Source: CAKZLS01 sp963771545 (GTDB taxonomy: Bacteria > Pseudomonadota > Alphaproteobacteria > Rhodospirillales > Defluviicoccaceae). From it: 64,000 nt of DNA. A model generated the notes under the pieces. It had not been told where the DNA came from, did not search any database, and was given only the letters and a program-made list of their open reading frames with translations. This document shows positions 38,249 to 46,858 of this stretch, in pieces. How positions within the stretch are numbered: position 1 is the first letter of the stretch; every line of letters begins with the position of its first letter. The stretch lies in NCBI GenBank assembly GCA_963771545.1, contig CAVYTX010000002.1:434001-498000 (forward strand), in the 5' to 3' direction. Position numbers and translations under genes: made by a program.

Positions 38249-39904
38249 ATGCCGGAGCACCAATACCTGCAAGATGTTCTGTTGTTGTTGGTGGCGTTGC
38301 TCGTCTTCGTTCCCTTGTTTCAGCGACTCAAGCTGGGCATCGTTCTCGCTTATCTCATCGCCGGCATGGTCATCGGGCCTTCGGCGCTCGGACTGGTCCG
38401 GAGCCTGGAGGGCACCCGCGCCCTCGCGGAGCTCGGTATCGTGTTCTTGTTGTTTGCCGTTGGCCTGGAACTCAGCTTCGAGCGCCTGCGCTTGTTCGGC
38501 CGCAAAATTTACGTGCTGGCCATTGGGCAAGTGGTGCTGACGACCCTTGTCTTCACCGGGATCGCCCGATTCGCTTCTCTAAGCGCAACAGAGGCTTTAG
38601 TTGTTGGCGGCGCGTTGGCGCTGTCGTCGACGGCGGTCGTTTTTCAGCTTCTTAGGGAGAGCGGACGAATGACCGGGCAATTGGGCCGCAGCGCCATTGC
38701 CGTTCTGCTGGTGCAGGACCTGGCCGTCGCGCCGATGCTGGTGTTCATCAATACCTTCGCCACGACCGATCATGCCCTCTTGGGACCTCTCGGCATCGCC
38801 GTTTTCAAGTTCGTGGTGGTTGTCATCCTGATCGTGATGGTGGAACGGATAGCGGTGCGGCCATTGTTGCGGTTGGCCGCGGGGACCGGCGCGTCCGAGG
38901 TTTTTACCGGCGCAACGCTGTTGGTGGTGTTGGGAACGGGGTGGGCCACGGAACAGGCCGGGCTGTCCATGGCCCTCGGGGCATTCCTCGCCGGGATGAT
39001 GGTCGCGGGCACGGAATTCCGCCATCAGGTCAGCGCGGATATTCAGCCCTTTCGAGGTCTCCTTCTCGGGCTGTTTTTCATGACCGTCGGGATGACGCTC
39101 GATCTCAAGTTCGCCATCGACCAGGCGGGAACGGTGGCCGTGCTGGTTGTCGCGCTTGTCGCCGTGAAGGCGGCCGTGATCATTGGATTGGCCCTGGCCC
39201 TCGGCCAGCCGGTCGCGCGGGCCCTGGCGCTCGGGGGCTATCTGTCGCAGGGGAGCGAGTTCGCCTTCGTGCTCTTGACATTGGCCGCTGCCGTGGGGTT
39301 GCTCACGAACGAATATGCGCAGCTTCTGACCGTCGCCGTCGGTGTTTCCATGGCCGTCACGCCGGCCGGGGCCCAAATCGCCCGGCAGTTCGCATCGTCC
39401 GACGCCCGGTCGGCGCGCTCGTTGCTCGGCAACCTGGAGACCGAAGAGGGTGAAATCCGGGGCCATGTGGTGGTGGCCGGCTTCGGTCAGGTGGGCAAGG
39501 CGGTGGCCAGATACCTGGCCGGCGAACACGTGCCGGTGCTCATTCTCGACCTGAACGTTCCGCGCGTGACGGCCAGCCGCGCCCGGGGCCTGCGCGTGTT
39601 TTACGGCAACGCCACCCGCCTCGATGTCTTGCGGGCCGCTCAGCTTGATCGCGCCCATGCCTTGGTGGTGGCGGTGCCGGAAGCCGCGACGGTAGAGCAG
39701 GTCACGGCCGTGGCGCGCCAGTCCTTCAAGAACGTTCACATATACGCCCGGGTTCCCGACGAGAAATGGGGACAGCACCTCAAAGTCATCGGCGCCGATG
39801 CCGTCGTGATCGAAGGATTGACCACGGCCCTTGAATTGGCTGAACGGGTGATGCTGGTTTATGATCCCGGCGCCACGGAGAACCCCCCGAAGCCCGAGGA
39901 ATAG
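38249..39904 (+). CDS. Kef-type K+/H+ (monovalent cation:proton) antiporter with RCK domain
   Basis: 551 residues. Residues 1-390 form a CPA2 Na+/H+-exchanger membrane domain: AYLIAGMVIGPSALGLV, LLFAVGLELSFERL, SSTAVVFQLL, LLVQDLAVAPML and SQGSEFAFVLL. A TrkA-N/RCK nucleotide-binding domain follows (HVVVAGFGQVGKAVARYLAG, YGNATRLDVLRAA). It resembles KefB/KefC but has no ancillary KefF/G gene nearby. It likely extrudes K+ in response to electrophile or redox stress. Confidence 0.9.
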   Translation: MPEHQYLQDVLLLLVALLVFVPLFQRLKLGIVLAYLIAGMVIGPSALGLVRSLEGTRALAELGIVFLLFAVGLELSFERLRLFGRKIYVLAIGQVVLTTLVFTGIARFASLSATEALVVGGALALSSTAVVFQLLRESGRMTGQLGRSAIAVLLVQDLAVAPMLVFINTFATTDHALLGPLGIAVFKFVVVVILIVMVERIAVRPLLRLAAGTGASEVFTGATLLVVLGTGWATEQAGLSMALGAFLAGMMVAGTEFRHQVSADIQPFRGLLLGLFFMTVGMTLDLKFAIDQAGTVAVLVVALVAVKAAVIIGLALALGQPVARALALGGYLSQGSEFAFVLLTLAAAVGLLTNEYAQLLTVAVGVSMAVTPAGAQIARQFASSDARSARSLLGNLETEEGEIRGHVVVAGFGQVGKAVARYLAGEHVPVLILDLNVPRVTASRARGLRVFYGNATRLDVLRAAQLDRAHALVVAVPEAATVEQVTAVARQSFKNVHIYARVPDEKWGQHLKVIGADAVVIEGLTTALELAERVMLVYDPGATENPPKPEE

Positions 39905-40292
39905 CAATCCACTCGATCGGCCGGCCGAAGCCATTCAGGGGTAATATTGTCGAAGCGATGTGTGGTAAAAGAGCAACGCTCACAAATTCGTTACGCGGAG
40001 AATACTAAATGTTGTGGGTTGAGGCTTGATGGATCCACATAAAATGTGATTTTTCTGTTGCAACGCGAGTTGCGAGCGAATATGAACTGGGCGGTTTATA
40101 GAGTTTGGATGGCGAGAGCGAGAGCGTTAGCGGAACATCAGGTGGGGTCCGAATTGTTAGCCGCCGTTGACGGCGATCGGCGGCCTGTTATGTATTTCCC
40201 GTATCAATTGTTGTGGCACTTGTGTGGCAAAGCGCCATTCATTGGTTTTGTAATTTAAACGACCGAAATTCGAAAATTAAGGAAGTCCATAC
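39905..40292 (+). other. Intergenic region upstream of fabD
   Basis: 388 bp between the antiporter and fabD, AT-richer than its neighbours. One small inverted repeat (GCCGCC/GGCGGC) lies near 40162-40186. The region probably carries the fabD promoter, but I cannot place -35/-10 boxes with confidence. A 70-codon frame at 40046-40258 shows no family features. Confidence 0.4.
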
Positions 40293-41312
40293 ATGGCACT
40301 CAATGAATCCTCCTCCGCCGCCGTTGAAATGGAGCGGCGCACGTCCGAGGAAGTCGCGGCGACACGGGCGCTGGTGTTTCCCGGGCAAGGATCGCAATCC
40401 GTCGGCATGGGTAAAGAGCTCGCGGCAGCGTATCCGGTCGCGCGCGAAATCTTCCAGGAGGTCGACGACGCCCTGGATCAGAATTTGTTCAAGCTGATGT
40501 GCGAGGGACCGGAAGACCGGCTTACTCTGACCGAGAATGCTCAACCGGCGCTGATGGCCCTCAGCATGGCCATTCTGCGCGTCTTGCAGAAGGGGCATGG
40601 GCTTGAGCTTCGTCATCTCGGCCGGTTCGTCGCGGGTCATTCCCTTGGTGAATACACGGCGCTGACGGCGGCCGGGAGCTTTACCGTGGCGGACGCGGCG
40701 CGGTTGCTCCGGACACGGGGCCTAGCCATGCAGACGGCGGTCCCCGTGGGCGAGGGCGCCATGGCGGCGTTGATGGGCTTGGATCTGGAAACCGCCCGCG
40801 AGGTCGCGGCCGAGGCGACGAGGGATACCTACGATGGCGCCGTGTGCGTGGCCGCCAACGACAACGCGCCCGGCCAGATCGTGATCAGCGGAACCCGGGT
40901 AGCGGTTCAACGCGCGCTCGAAATCGCGGCCCTTCGGGGCGCGCGGCGTAGTTTGATGTTGCCGGTCAGCGGCCCCTTCCATTGTCCGCTGATGGCTCCG
41001 GTCGCCGATGTCATGGCCGAGGCCCTCGGCAACGTGAATGTCCAGTCCCCCGCGGTCCCGCTCGTTTCCAACGTCACCGCCCAACCTGTCACCGAACCGG
41101 AAAAAATTCGCGCCCAGTTGGTCCGCCAAGTGACCGGCATGGTGCGTTGGCGGGAGAGCATCCTGTTCATGCGTTCGCATGGCGTGGAGGAGTTGGTCGA
41201 GATCGGTACCGGCAAGGTTCTGTCGGGCCTCGCCCGGCGAATTGATCGCGGCATGAGCGGGATTTCGGTGGCGAATCCGACCGATGTCGAAGCGCTGATT
41301 CAAACGATCTAA
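40293..41312 (+). CDS. fabD: Malonyl-CoA:ACP transacylase
   Basis: 339 residues. The oxyanion motif is FPGQGSQSVGMG, the catalytic Ser is in VAGHSLGEYTAL, and the His is in VSGPFHCPLM; RTRGLAMQ is also present. It loads malonyl groups onto ACP to start fatty acid synthesis. The N-terminus is about 25 residues longer than usual. It stands without fabG/acpP/fabF beside it. Confidence 0.93.
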   Translation: MALNESSSAAVEMERRTSEEVAATRALVFPGQGSQSVGMGKELAAAYPVAREIFQEVDDALDQNLFKLMCEGPEDRLTLTENAQPALMALSMAILRVLQKGHGLELRHLGRFVAGHSLGEYTALTAAGSFTVADAARLLRTRGLAMQTAVPVGEGAMAALMGLDLETAREVAAEATRDTYDGAVCVAANDNAPGQIVISGTRVAVQRALEIAALRGARRSLMLPVSGPFHCPLMAPVADVMAEALGNVNVQSPAVPLVSNVTAQPVTEPEKIRAQLVRQVTGMVRWRESILFMRSHGVEELVEIGTGKVLSGLARRIDRGMSGISVANPTDVEALIQTI

Positions 41313-41336
41313 TCTTCATTTTTTTCGAAGCGAAGT

Positions 41337-42122
41337 TTATCGTCTGGCGACAATGAACAGGCGACGGAACGGAAACAAGGTTTTGCCGTCGAAGCGGGGC
41401 GGGTAAGCTTCGGCGATCCGCTCGGCGTACGCGCCGAGAAACCCCTGGCGATCGTTCTCCGCCAGGACCTCCAGGAATGGCCGCAGGACCGTCCCCTTTG
41501 TCCATTCCACCACCGGATTATCACCGTCCAGCATATGCCAGTAGGTGGTTTCCCATACGTCCAGCGATGACGTGAGCGCCGACAGTATGTCGATGTAGAC
41601 GCCGGGGGCGTGGACGGGGGCTTCCCGAAGGAGAGGGAAGACTCGGTTCTTCCAGCGCGGGTCGGCGGCGATCTCCGCGATGGCTCGATGGGACGGAGCG
41701 TGCGCGTTCCGCGGCATTTGCACGGCCAGTTCGCCGCCCGCGTTGAGACAGCCGATAAGCCGCGCAAACAGCGTTTCATGGCCGTCCAGCCAATGCAGCG
41801 CGGCGTTGGAGAAGATCAGGTCGGCGGCCTCATCCGGGGTCCAGGCGGCGATGTCCTGGTGAACCCAGCGAATATCCGGGCCGTTCGCGCGCGCTTCAGC
41901 CAACATGGTGGCCGATGAATCGACGCCGGTGACGCGGGCGCGGGGCCACCGGTCCGCCAGCAGACGCGTTATGTTGCCGGCTCCGCAGCCAAGGTCGAAG
42001 ATTCGGGCTGGAGCGGTCCGCGTGATACGGGCCATCAGATCGGCCGCCGGGCGCCCGCGCGCTTCGGAAAACGCCAGGTAGCTTCGGGGATCCCAGGAGG
42101 TGGGACTCGATGATCGCGCCAT
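41337..42122 (-). CDS. tam: Trans-aconitate 2-methyltransferase
   Basis: 261 residues. It begins with WDPRSYLAFSEARGRPAADL, the Tam signature, then SAM motif I DLGCGAGNITRLLADRWP and VTGVDSSATMLAEA, then FSNAALHWLDGHETLF and VWETTYWHMLDGDNPVVEW. It methylates trans-aconitate, a spontaneous aconitase inhibitor. It ends near the fabD stop in convergent orientation. Confidence 0.93.
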   Translation of the reverse strand: MARSSSPTSWDPRSYLAFSEARGRPAADLMARITRTAPARIFDLGCGAGNITRLLADRWPRARVTGVDSSATMLAEARANGPDIRWVHQDIAAWTPDEAADLIFSNAALHWLDGHETLFARLIGCLNAGGELAVQMPRNAHAPSHRAIAEIAADPRWKNRVFPLLREAPVHAPGVYIDILSALTSSLDVWETTYWHMLDGDNPVVEWTKGTVLRPFLEVLAENDRQGFLGAYAERIAEAYPPRFDGKTLFPFRRLFIVARR

Positions 42123-42128
42123 CGCTTT

Positions 42129-43548
42129 CTAACTCCCGGGCGGATGGAGCCGGCTCGGCGGCAGTTCGATCGTGAAGGTGGTGCCCGCGGGGCCGCTTTC
42201 CGCCAACGCCAGCACTCCGCCATGGGCATTGACGATCTCGCGGGCGATGACCAGCCCAAGGCCGGTGCCGCCTTTCCGAGCCGTTCCCGAAAACGGCTGA
42301 AAAAGCCGTTCTTGCGCCTCTTCCTGGATTCCCGGGCCGTCGTCATGGACATGGATAACGAGCGAATCCGTCTCGCGAACCGCTTCGATCCTGACGGTTC
42401 GGGCGCCGGCCTGCGCCGCGTTCAGCGCCAAGTTGCTGAACACGCGGTACATCTGTTCCCGGTCCGCCTCGATCATGAATCCCAAATCGACCGCCGTCAC
42501 TTTCTCGAGGCCCGGCGAATCGGCGCTGGGTCCGCGGATGGTCGAAATCCAGTTCGATCACCAGATCGCACAAGTTGAAAACCGTTGGCTGAAGAGAAAT
42601 CCGGACGTCCCGCACGAAATCCAGGGTCTGGGTGCACAGCGCCACCGCCCGGTCGATGGCGTTGCCGAGTCGCGGCGCCACCCGCTTCACCTCCGGATCG
42701 TCGATCAACTCCAGAAGTTCGGAGGTCAGCACGGCGGTCGAGAGGGTATTGCGGAGATCGTGGTTGATCTTCGCCACCGCCGCGCCCAGGGCGGCCAGGT
42801 GCGTCTTGTGACGAAGAGCGCCGCGCAAGTCGTCCTGCATCGACGCCAGTTCCCGCTGGGCCACCCCGATTTCGTCGCCGCGGTTCGTGGGTCGAATGGT
42901 CACCAACTCGTCCTCCGGGTTCTCGCGGAAACGGGTCATGCTGTCGGTGATTTGCAGGATGGGCCGGACCATCAGCCATCGCAGGCTCAGGTACACCAAG
43001 CCGGCGGTGAACAGGGAGATGATGATCGAAAGCTGCAGAATGCGGACCGAGAAACCCAGCATCTCGTCCCGCATCGGCGCTTCATCCAGCAGCACTTCGA
43101 TGGTGGCGTCGGGGTTTCGGGGCGAGGCCGCGATCACCCGCATGACGCGGTTTTCGGTCCGCGGGAGGGCCATCAGCGCGTCGCCGATCCATTGCGGGAA
43201 CATGACATCGCGGAGGTCATAGGTGACGTCGACGGAGGGCGGCATTTCCTTGCTCAGCATCAGCATTCGGCGTTCCGGCTCCTTTAAAACGATCCCGTAC
43301 GCGCCGGCGTGCAGCAGCAGGTCCATGGCCAGGCTCTCGCCGACGACGTTGTCTGGGCTGGCCTCCACCGCCAGAATGGCGAGATTGGCCTTGGCGATCC
43401 GATCTTCGAGGTAGGTCTTGCGAAATCTCGATATGGACGGAACGTAGATCAACACCTCGGCAAGCATGACGAACAGCGCCGTCAGCGCGAGAAGTCGAGC
43501 CGACAATCCCCAGCGCAGGGCCGGGATTTTGCGTCTTTTCCGAGCCAT
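42129..43548 (-). CDS. Membrane sensor histidine kinase (frameshifted)
   Basis: An N-terminal helix (LLALTALFVMLAEVLIYVP), a periplasmic domain with ILAVEASPDNVVGESLAMDL, a second helix, HAMP, and an H-box with GAAVAKINHDLRNTLSTAV. The frame breaks near 42540-42541. In the following frame the protein continues IRGPSADSPGLEKVTAVDLG and then the ATPase domain: NLALNAAQAGA, HVHDDGPGIQ and GTGLGLVIAREI. Dropping one base of the GG pair restores the frame. No response regulator is adjacent. Input signal unknown. Confidence 0.85.
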
Positions 43549-43600
43549 GGCAGACGAGTATACCGATTTTGTCCGTCGTGTCGCCGGACGAGCATTGCGC

Positions 43601-45025
43601 CTATCCCAGCCGCGCCAGCAGGCGAACGATGCGGCGGGTGCGGTCGCTGAACAGCTTGGGCGTATAGAAACCGCCCGCCGCGCGCTTGTTGACCTCGCCC
43701 AAGGTGGGGTAGGGGGCGATCATCGACGCCACCGCGCCGATCTTGATTCGCTGGCTCATGGCCAGCACCCATGTCTGGATCAGTTCACCCGCCCGGGCGC
43801 CGACGATCCCGGCGCCGAGAATGTGTCCGCGGCGCGTGGCGACGATCTTGGCCAACCCCTCGGTCAGGCCTTCCGCCTGGGCCCGGTCGTTGTCGTAATA
43901 GGGCCATGTTAGAACTCGAATGTGGTTGTGTTGCTCCTGCGCCTGATCGGCGGTGAGGCCGACCTGGGCGAGTTCGGGGGCCGTGTAGGTGACCCACGGG
44001 ATGCATCGGGTTTCCTGTCTGGCCGGTATTCGGAACAGCGCGTTCTTGATGACAATGCCGGCGTGATAGGAGGCCACGTGCGTAAACTGATAACCGCCGG
44101 CCACGTCGCCGATGGCAAAGACCTTGCGGTTCGTTGTCCGCAGGCGCGCGTCCACTTGGATGCCCTTGGGCGAGTATTCGATGCCCGCTTTCTCGAGGTC
44201 GAGGTCCTGGACATTGGGCTTGCGGCCGGTCGCGACAAGGATGTGAGAGCCATCGATAACGGTTTTCTCGCCGTTTCGGGCCGTGGTCACGGACACGCCG
44301 GAGGATGTCCGGTTAACGGAGACCACGTCGACGCCCTCGCGCAAATCGACGCCGTTTTCCCGCAGGCGATCGAGCACCACCTCGGCCAATTCGGGGTCGT
44401 CCTTGGGCAGGGCCGAGAATTTTTCGAGGACGGTGACGCTCGCGCCTAGATCGCGGTGGGCTTGGGCCATTTCGATCCCGATCGGTCCGCCGCCGACAAT
44501 GATGAGGTGCTCGGGGATCCGGTCAAGCTCGAAGATGGTTTCGTTGGTCAGATACGGTGCGTCCGAAAGCCCGTCGATGGGCGGAACCATCGGCGACGAT
44601 CCGGTCGCGATGACCAGCCGCCGGGCGTTGATCCGGGTATCCCCCGCCTCGACCTGGGTGGGACCGGTGAAACGCGCGGTCTCCTGGATCACCGTGACTC
44701 CGAGTCCCTCGAACCGCTCGACGGAATCGTTGGGGGCGATCGCGCCAATGACCCCGTGAACGTGGTCGTGGACACCCTTGCCGCGGATTGAAGTCACTTT
44801 GGCGTCGATTCCGAACCGGCCGGCGCGGCGAATGGCCTCGGCAGTGTGCGCGGCGGCCAACAGCGCCTTCGAGGGCACGCATCCATAATTCAGGCAGTCG
44901 CCGCCCATTTTCGCCTTTTCGATCAGGACGGTGGACGCGCCCATCCGCGCCGCCCCGGCGGCCACGGACAGGCCGGCCGAACCGGCCCCGATCACACATA
45001 TGTCCACGTCTAGGGAGTTTGTCAT
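43601..45025 (-). CDS. MerA-like FAD-dependent pyridine nucleotide-disulfide oxidoreductase
   Basis: 474 residues from ATG 45025. FAD-binding motif is CVIGAGSAGLSVAAGAARMG, the redox-active disulfide is GGDCLNYGCVPSKALL, and the NAD(P)H site is LIIVGGGPIGIEMAQ. ATGRKPN and VFAIGDVAGG follow, with a C-terminal dimerisation domain. It resembles mercuric reductase/lipoamide dehydrogenase, but lacks the HMA domain and C-terminal Cys pair of true MerA. Its start overlaps the stop of the TVP38-like gene by 4 bp, so they are co-translated. Physiological substrate unknown. Confidence 0.88.
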   Translation of the reverse strand: MTNSLDVDICVIGAGSAGLSVAAGAARMGASTVLIEKAKMGGDCLNYGCVPSKALLAAAHTAEAIRRAGRFGIDAKVTSIRGKGVHDHVHGVIGAIAPNDSVERFEGLGVTVIQETARFTGPTQVEAGDTRINARRLVIATGSSPMVPPIDGLSDAPYLTNETIFELDRIPEHLIIVGGGPIGIEMAQAHRDLGASVTVLEKFSALPKDDPELAEVVLDRLRENGVDLREGVDVVSVNRTSSGVSVTTARNGEKTVIDGSHILVATGRKPNVQDLDLEKAGIEYSPKGIQVDARLRTTNRKVFAIGDVAGGYQFTHVASYHAGIVIKNALFRIPARQETRCIPWVTYTAPELAQVGLTADQAQEQHNHIRVLTWPYYDNDRAQAEGLTEGLAKIVATRRGHILGAGIVGARAGELIQTWVLAMSQRIKIGAVASMIAPYPTLGEVNKRAAGGFYTPKLFSDRTRRIVRLLARLG

Positions 45026-45753
45026 AGGTCCCCCGGTTTGCCCTTGTATCGCTTGTAGACAACGGGAAGGAGCGACAGAAGGCCAAGCCCGATGAGCCCC
45101 GCCAGGATCTCCGGCGTGACCACGCCTTCCAGTGATATTTCCTGATTGGCGTCGAACACGCCGCCCAGCCCGGCGCCGAAAATCGCATAGACCGCCGTGC
45201 CGGGAATGATGCCGAAAAAGGTGCCGATAATGAATGTCCTCAACCGGACGCCAAGGAATGCCGGGGCCAGGTTGACGAGCCAGAACGGGAACAGCGGAAT
45301 CAGCCGCAGCACCAGCATATAGCTCAACTCGTTCTCCCGGAACCCCGCTTCCATCTTGCGAATTGCGGGACCGGCCCGCTCGCGAAGGAAATCGGCGACC
45401 GACAGTTTCGCCGCGAGAAACAGGACGGTGGCGCCGATGGTCGCGCCGATAACCACGCAGATCGTGCCGACGAGCGTTCCAAACAAGAAGCCGCCGGCCA
45501 CGGTCATCGCCGAGCCGGACGGGGGAACGAAGACCACGCCCGTGGCATAGATGGCGACGAAAGCGGCCGCGGCGATGAAGAAATTCGCCTCGATCCAGGC
45601 CAGAAGGTGCGCGCGGTTGGCGCGCAGGGCGTCGAATGTCAGATACCGATGCAGGTCGAACCCGAAGAATACGATTGCCGCGATCACCAGAACGACGACG
45701 GGTAACAAGCGCAGGGCCAGATTTATTTTTCGGTTCTTCATTGTTTCTTGCAT
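45022..45753 (-). CDS. TVP38/TMEM64-family (VTT domain) membrane protein
   Basis: 243 residues with about five helices. It has the VTT/SNARE-associated pattern GVVFVPPSGSAMTVAGGFLFG, VVIGATIGATVLFL, YMLVLRLIPLFPFWLVN and GTFFGIIPGTAVYA. ATG 45741 (MKNRKINLAL) is an alternative start. The same gene pair, VTT protein plus MerA-like flavoprotein, occurs in many proteobacteria (family knowledge). Confidence 0.88.
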   Translation of the reverse strand: MQETMKNRKINLALRLLPVVVLVIAAIVFFGFDLHRYLTFDALRANRAHLLAWIEANFFIAAAAFVAIYATGVVFVPPSGSAMTVAGGFLFGTLVGTICVVIGATIGATVLFLAAKLSVADFLRERAGPAIRKMEAGFRENELSYMLVLRLIPLFPFWLVNLAPAFLGVRLRTFIIGTFFGIIPGTAVYAIFGAGLGGVFDANQEISLEGVVTPEILAGLIGLGLLSLLPVVYKRYKGKPGDL

Positions 45754-45992
45754 GGCCGCGCCAAGGTTGCTCCAAGCTGTTGCTGTCCGCCGCGCCCGCG
45801 ACTCGTCAAGTATACTGCGCGATTGCGTGGGGATAACGCCAATGGTATCGCGGCACGATCCTCACGAAACGTCACCTTTTCGTGACTGCCGATGACAATC
45901 GTGGTTATCGATCGGGTTGTCGCGGCGTCGGCGCAATTGACTTCGGGGCGCCAAGGCCATATACAGCGGCCGTTCTCCGTCGGAGCCAGCTT

Positions 45993-46127
45993 GTGAAACG
46001 TACATACCAACCCAGTAAGATTGTCCGCAAACGCCGTCACGGTTTCCGCTCCCGTATGGCAACCGTGAGTGGTCGGCGAATCCTCGCCAACCGGCGCCGG
46101 AAAGGGCGTAAGCGTCTGTCCGCTTGA
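45993..46127 (+). CDS. rpmH: 50S ribosomal protein L34
   Basis: 44 residues, the normal length: MKRTYQPSKIVRKRRHGFRS, then RMATVSGRRILANRRRKGRK and RLSA. The start codon is GTG with GGAG 8-11 bp upstream. First gene of the rpmH-rnpA-yidD-yidC-engB run. Confidence 0.97.
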   Translation: MKRTYQPSKIVRKRRHGFRSRMATVSGRRILANRRRKGRKRLSA

Positions 46128-46134
46128 GTCGCCG

Positions 46135-46551
46135 GTGACTCCCGCCGTTGCACATCTAAAGCGCCGATCGGATTTCCTCCGGATTGTCAGAGAAGGCCGC
46201 AAGTGGGTCGCGCCGGGATTGATCCTGCAAATGCGGTCCCGGGGCATGAAACAACGAGGGAGAGAAGAATTGCCGCCAATCCGCGTGGGGTTCACCGCCA
46301 GTCGCCGCGTGGGCAACGCCGTCCGACGCAACCGGGTGAGGCGCCGGCTTAAATCCGCCGTGCGAGAGGTGCTTGCCGTTCACGCCAAGCCCGATCGGGA
46401 CTATGTCATTATCGGCCGGGCCGCGACGCTGAAGCGGCCCTATCGTGCGTTGCTGAATGACTTGGAGACCGCTCTCAAGCGGGTTGGCGCGTATATCAAG
46501 ACAGAGGGTCCGGCGCGGGGCGGCACCATGGACGAGGAAGCGCGGCAATGA
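46135..46551 (+). CDS. rnpA: Ribonuclease P protein component
   Basis: 138 residues starting at GTG 46135, 7 bp after rpmH; the frame is open further upstream (ATG 46069), but that would overlap rpmH. The family signatures are HLKRRSDFLRIVREGRKW, GFTASRRVGNAVRRNRVRRR and DYVIIGRAATLKRPYRAL. It binds the RNase P RNA. Confidence 0.95.
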   Translation: MTPAVAHLKRRSDFLRIVREGRKWVAPGLILQMRSRGMKQRGREELPPIRVGFTASRRVGNAVRRNRVRRRLKSAVREVLAVHAKPDRDYVIIGRAATLKRPYRALLNDLETALKRVGAYIKTEGPARGGTMDEEARQ

Positions 46552-46802
46552 ATCCAGTGCGTGGTTTGATGGTTGGTCTGATTCAGGGTTACCGATACCT
46601 GATCTCGCCGATCTTGCCCAGTTCCTGCCGGTATCATCCGACCTGTTCGAGATATGCCTTGGACGCGCTTTCACGTCATGGCGTGCTCAAGGGGGGATGG
46701 TTCGCGCTGAAGCGCGTCCTGCGGTGCCATCCTTGGGGCGGATCGGGGTACGATCCGGTTCCGGGATCCATGGCCGATCCGGCGCACGGTCACTATCAGT
46801 GA
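46548..46802 (+). CDS. yidD: Membrane protein insertion efficiency factor YidD
   Basis: 84 residues. IQGYRYLISPILPSSCRYHP, then TCSRYALDALSRHGVLKGGW and RVLRCHPWGGSGYDPVP, the complete YidD pattern with its Cys residues. It overlaps the rnpA stop by 4 bp. The last codons and stop overlap a half-copy of the palindromic repeat at 46789-46813. Confidence 0.95.
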   Translation: MNPVRGLMVGLIQGYRYLISPILPSSCRYHPTCSRYALDALSRHGVLKGGWFALKRVLRCHPWGGSGYDPVPGSMADPAHGHYQ

Positions 46803-46813
46803 TCGTTGGTATT
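46789..46813 (+). repeat. Half-copy of the 38134-38157 terminal repeat
   Basis: 25 bp matching 38134-38158 with about four differences (GTCACTATCAGTGATCGTTG then GTATT). It overlaps the end of yidD (stop at 46800-46802) and the short yidD-yidC spacer. It suggests this repeat family is scattered in the genome. Confidence 0.65.
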
Positions 46814-46858
46814 TGGACGGCGGTCACCAGGGTCCCGTCAAGGTAAGGCACGCATTCA

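Noticed and set aside
40046..40258. 70-codon frame upstream of fabD
   Set aside because: No ribosome site, no recognisable domain, and the sequence looks like ordinary intergenic DNA.
43601..45025. A mercury-resistance operon
   Set aside because: The flavoprotein lacks the HMA domain and C-terminal Cys pair, and no merR, merT or merP is present.
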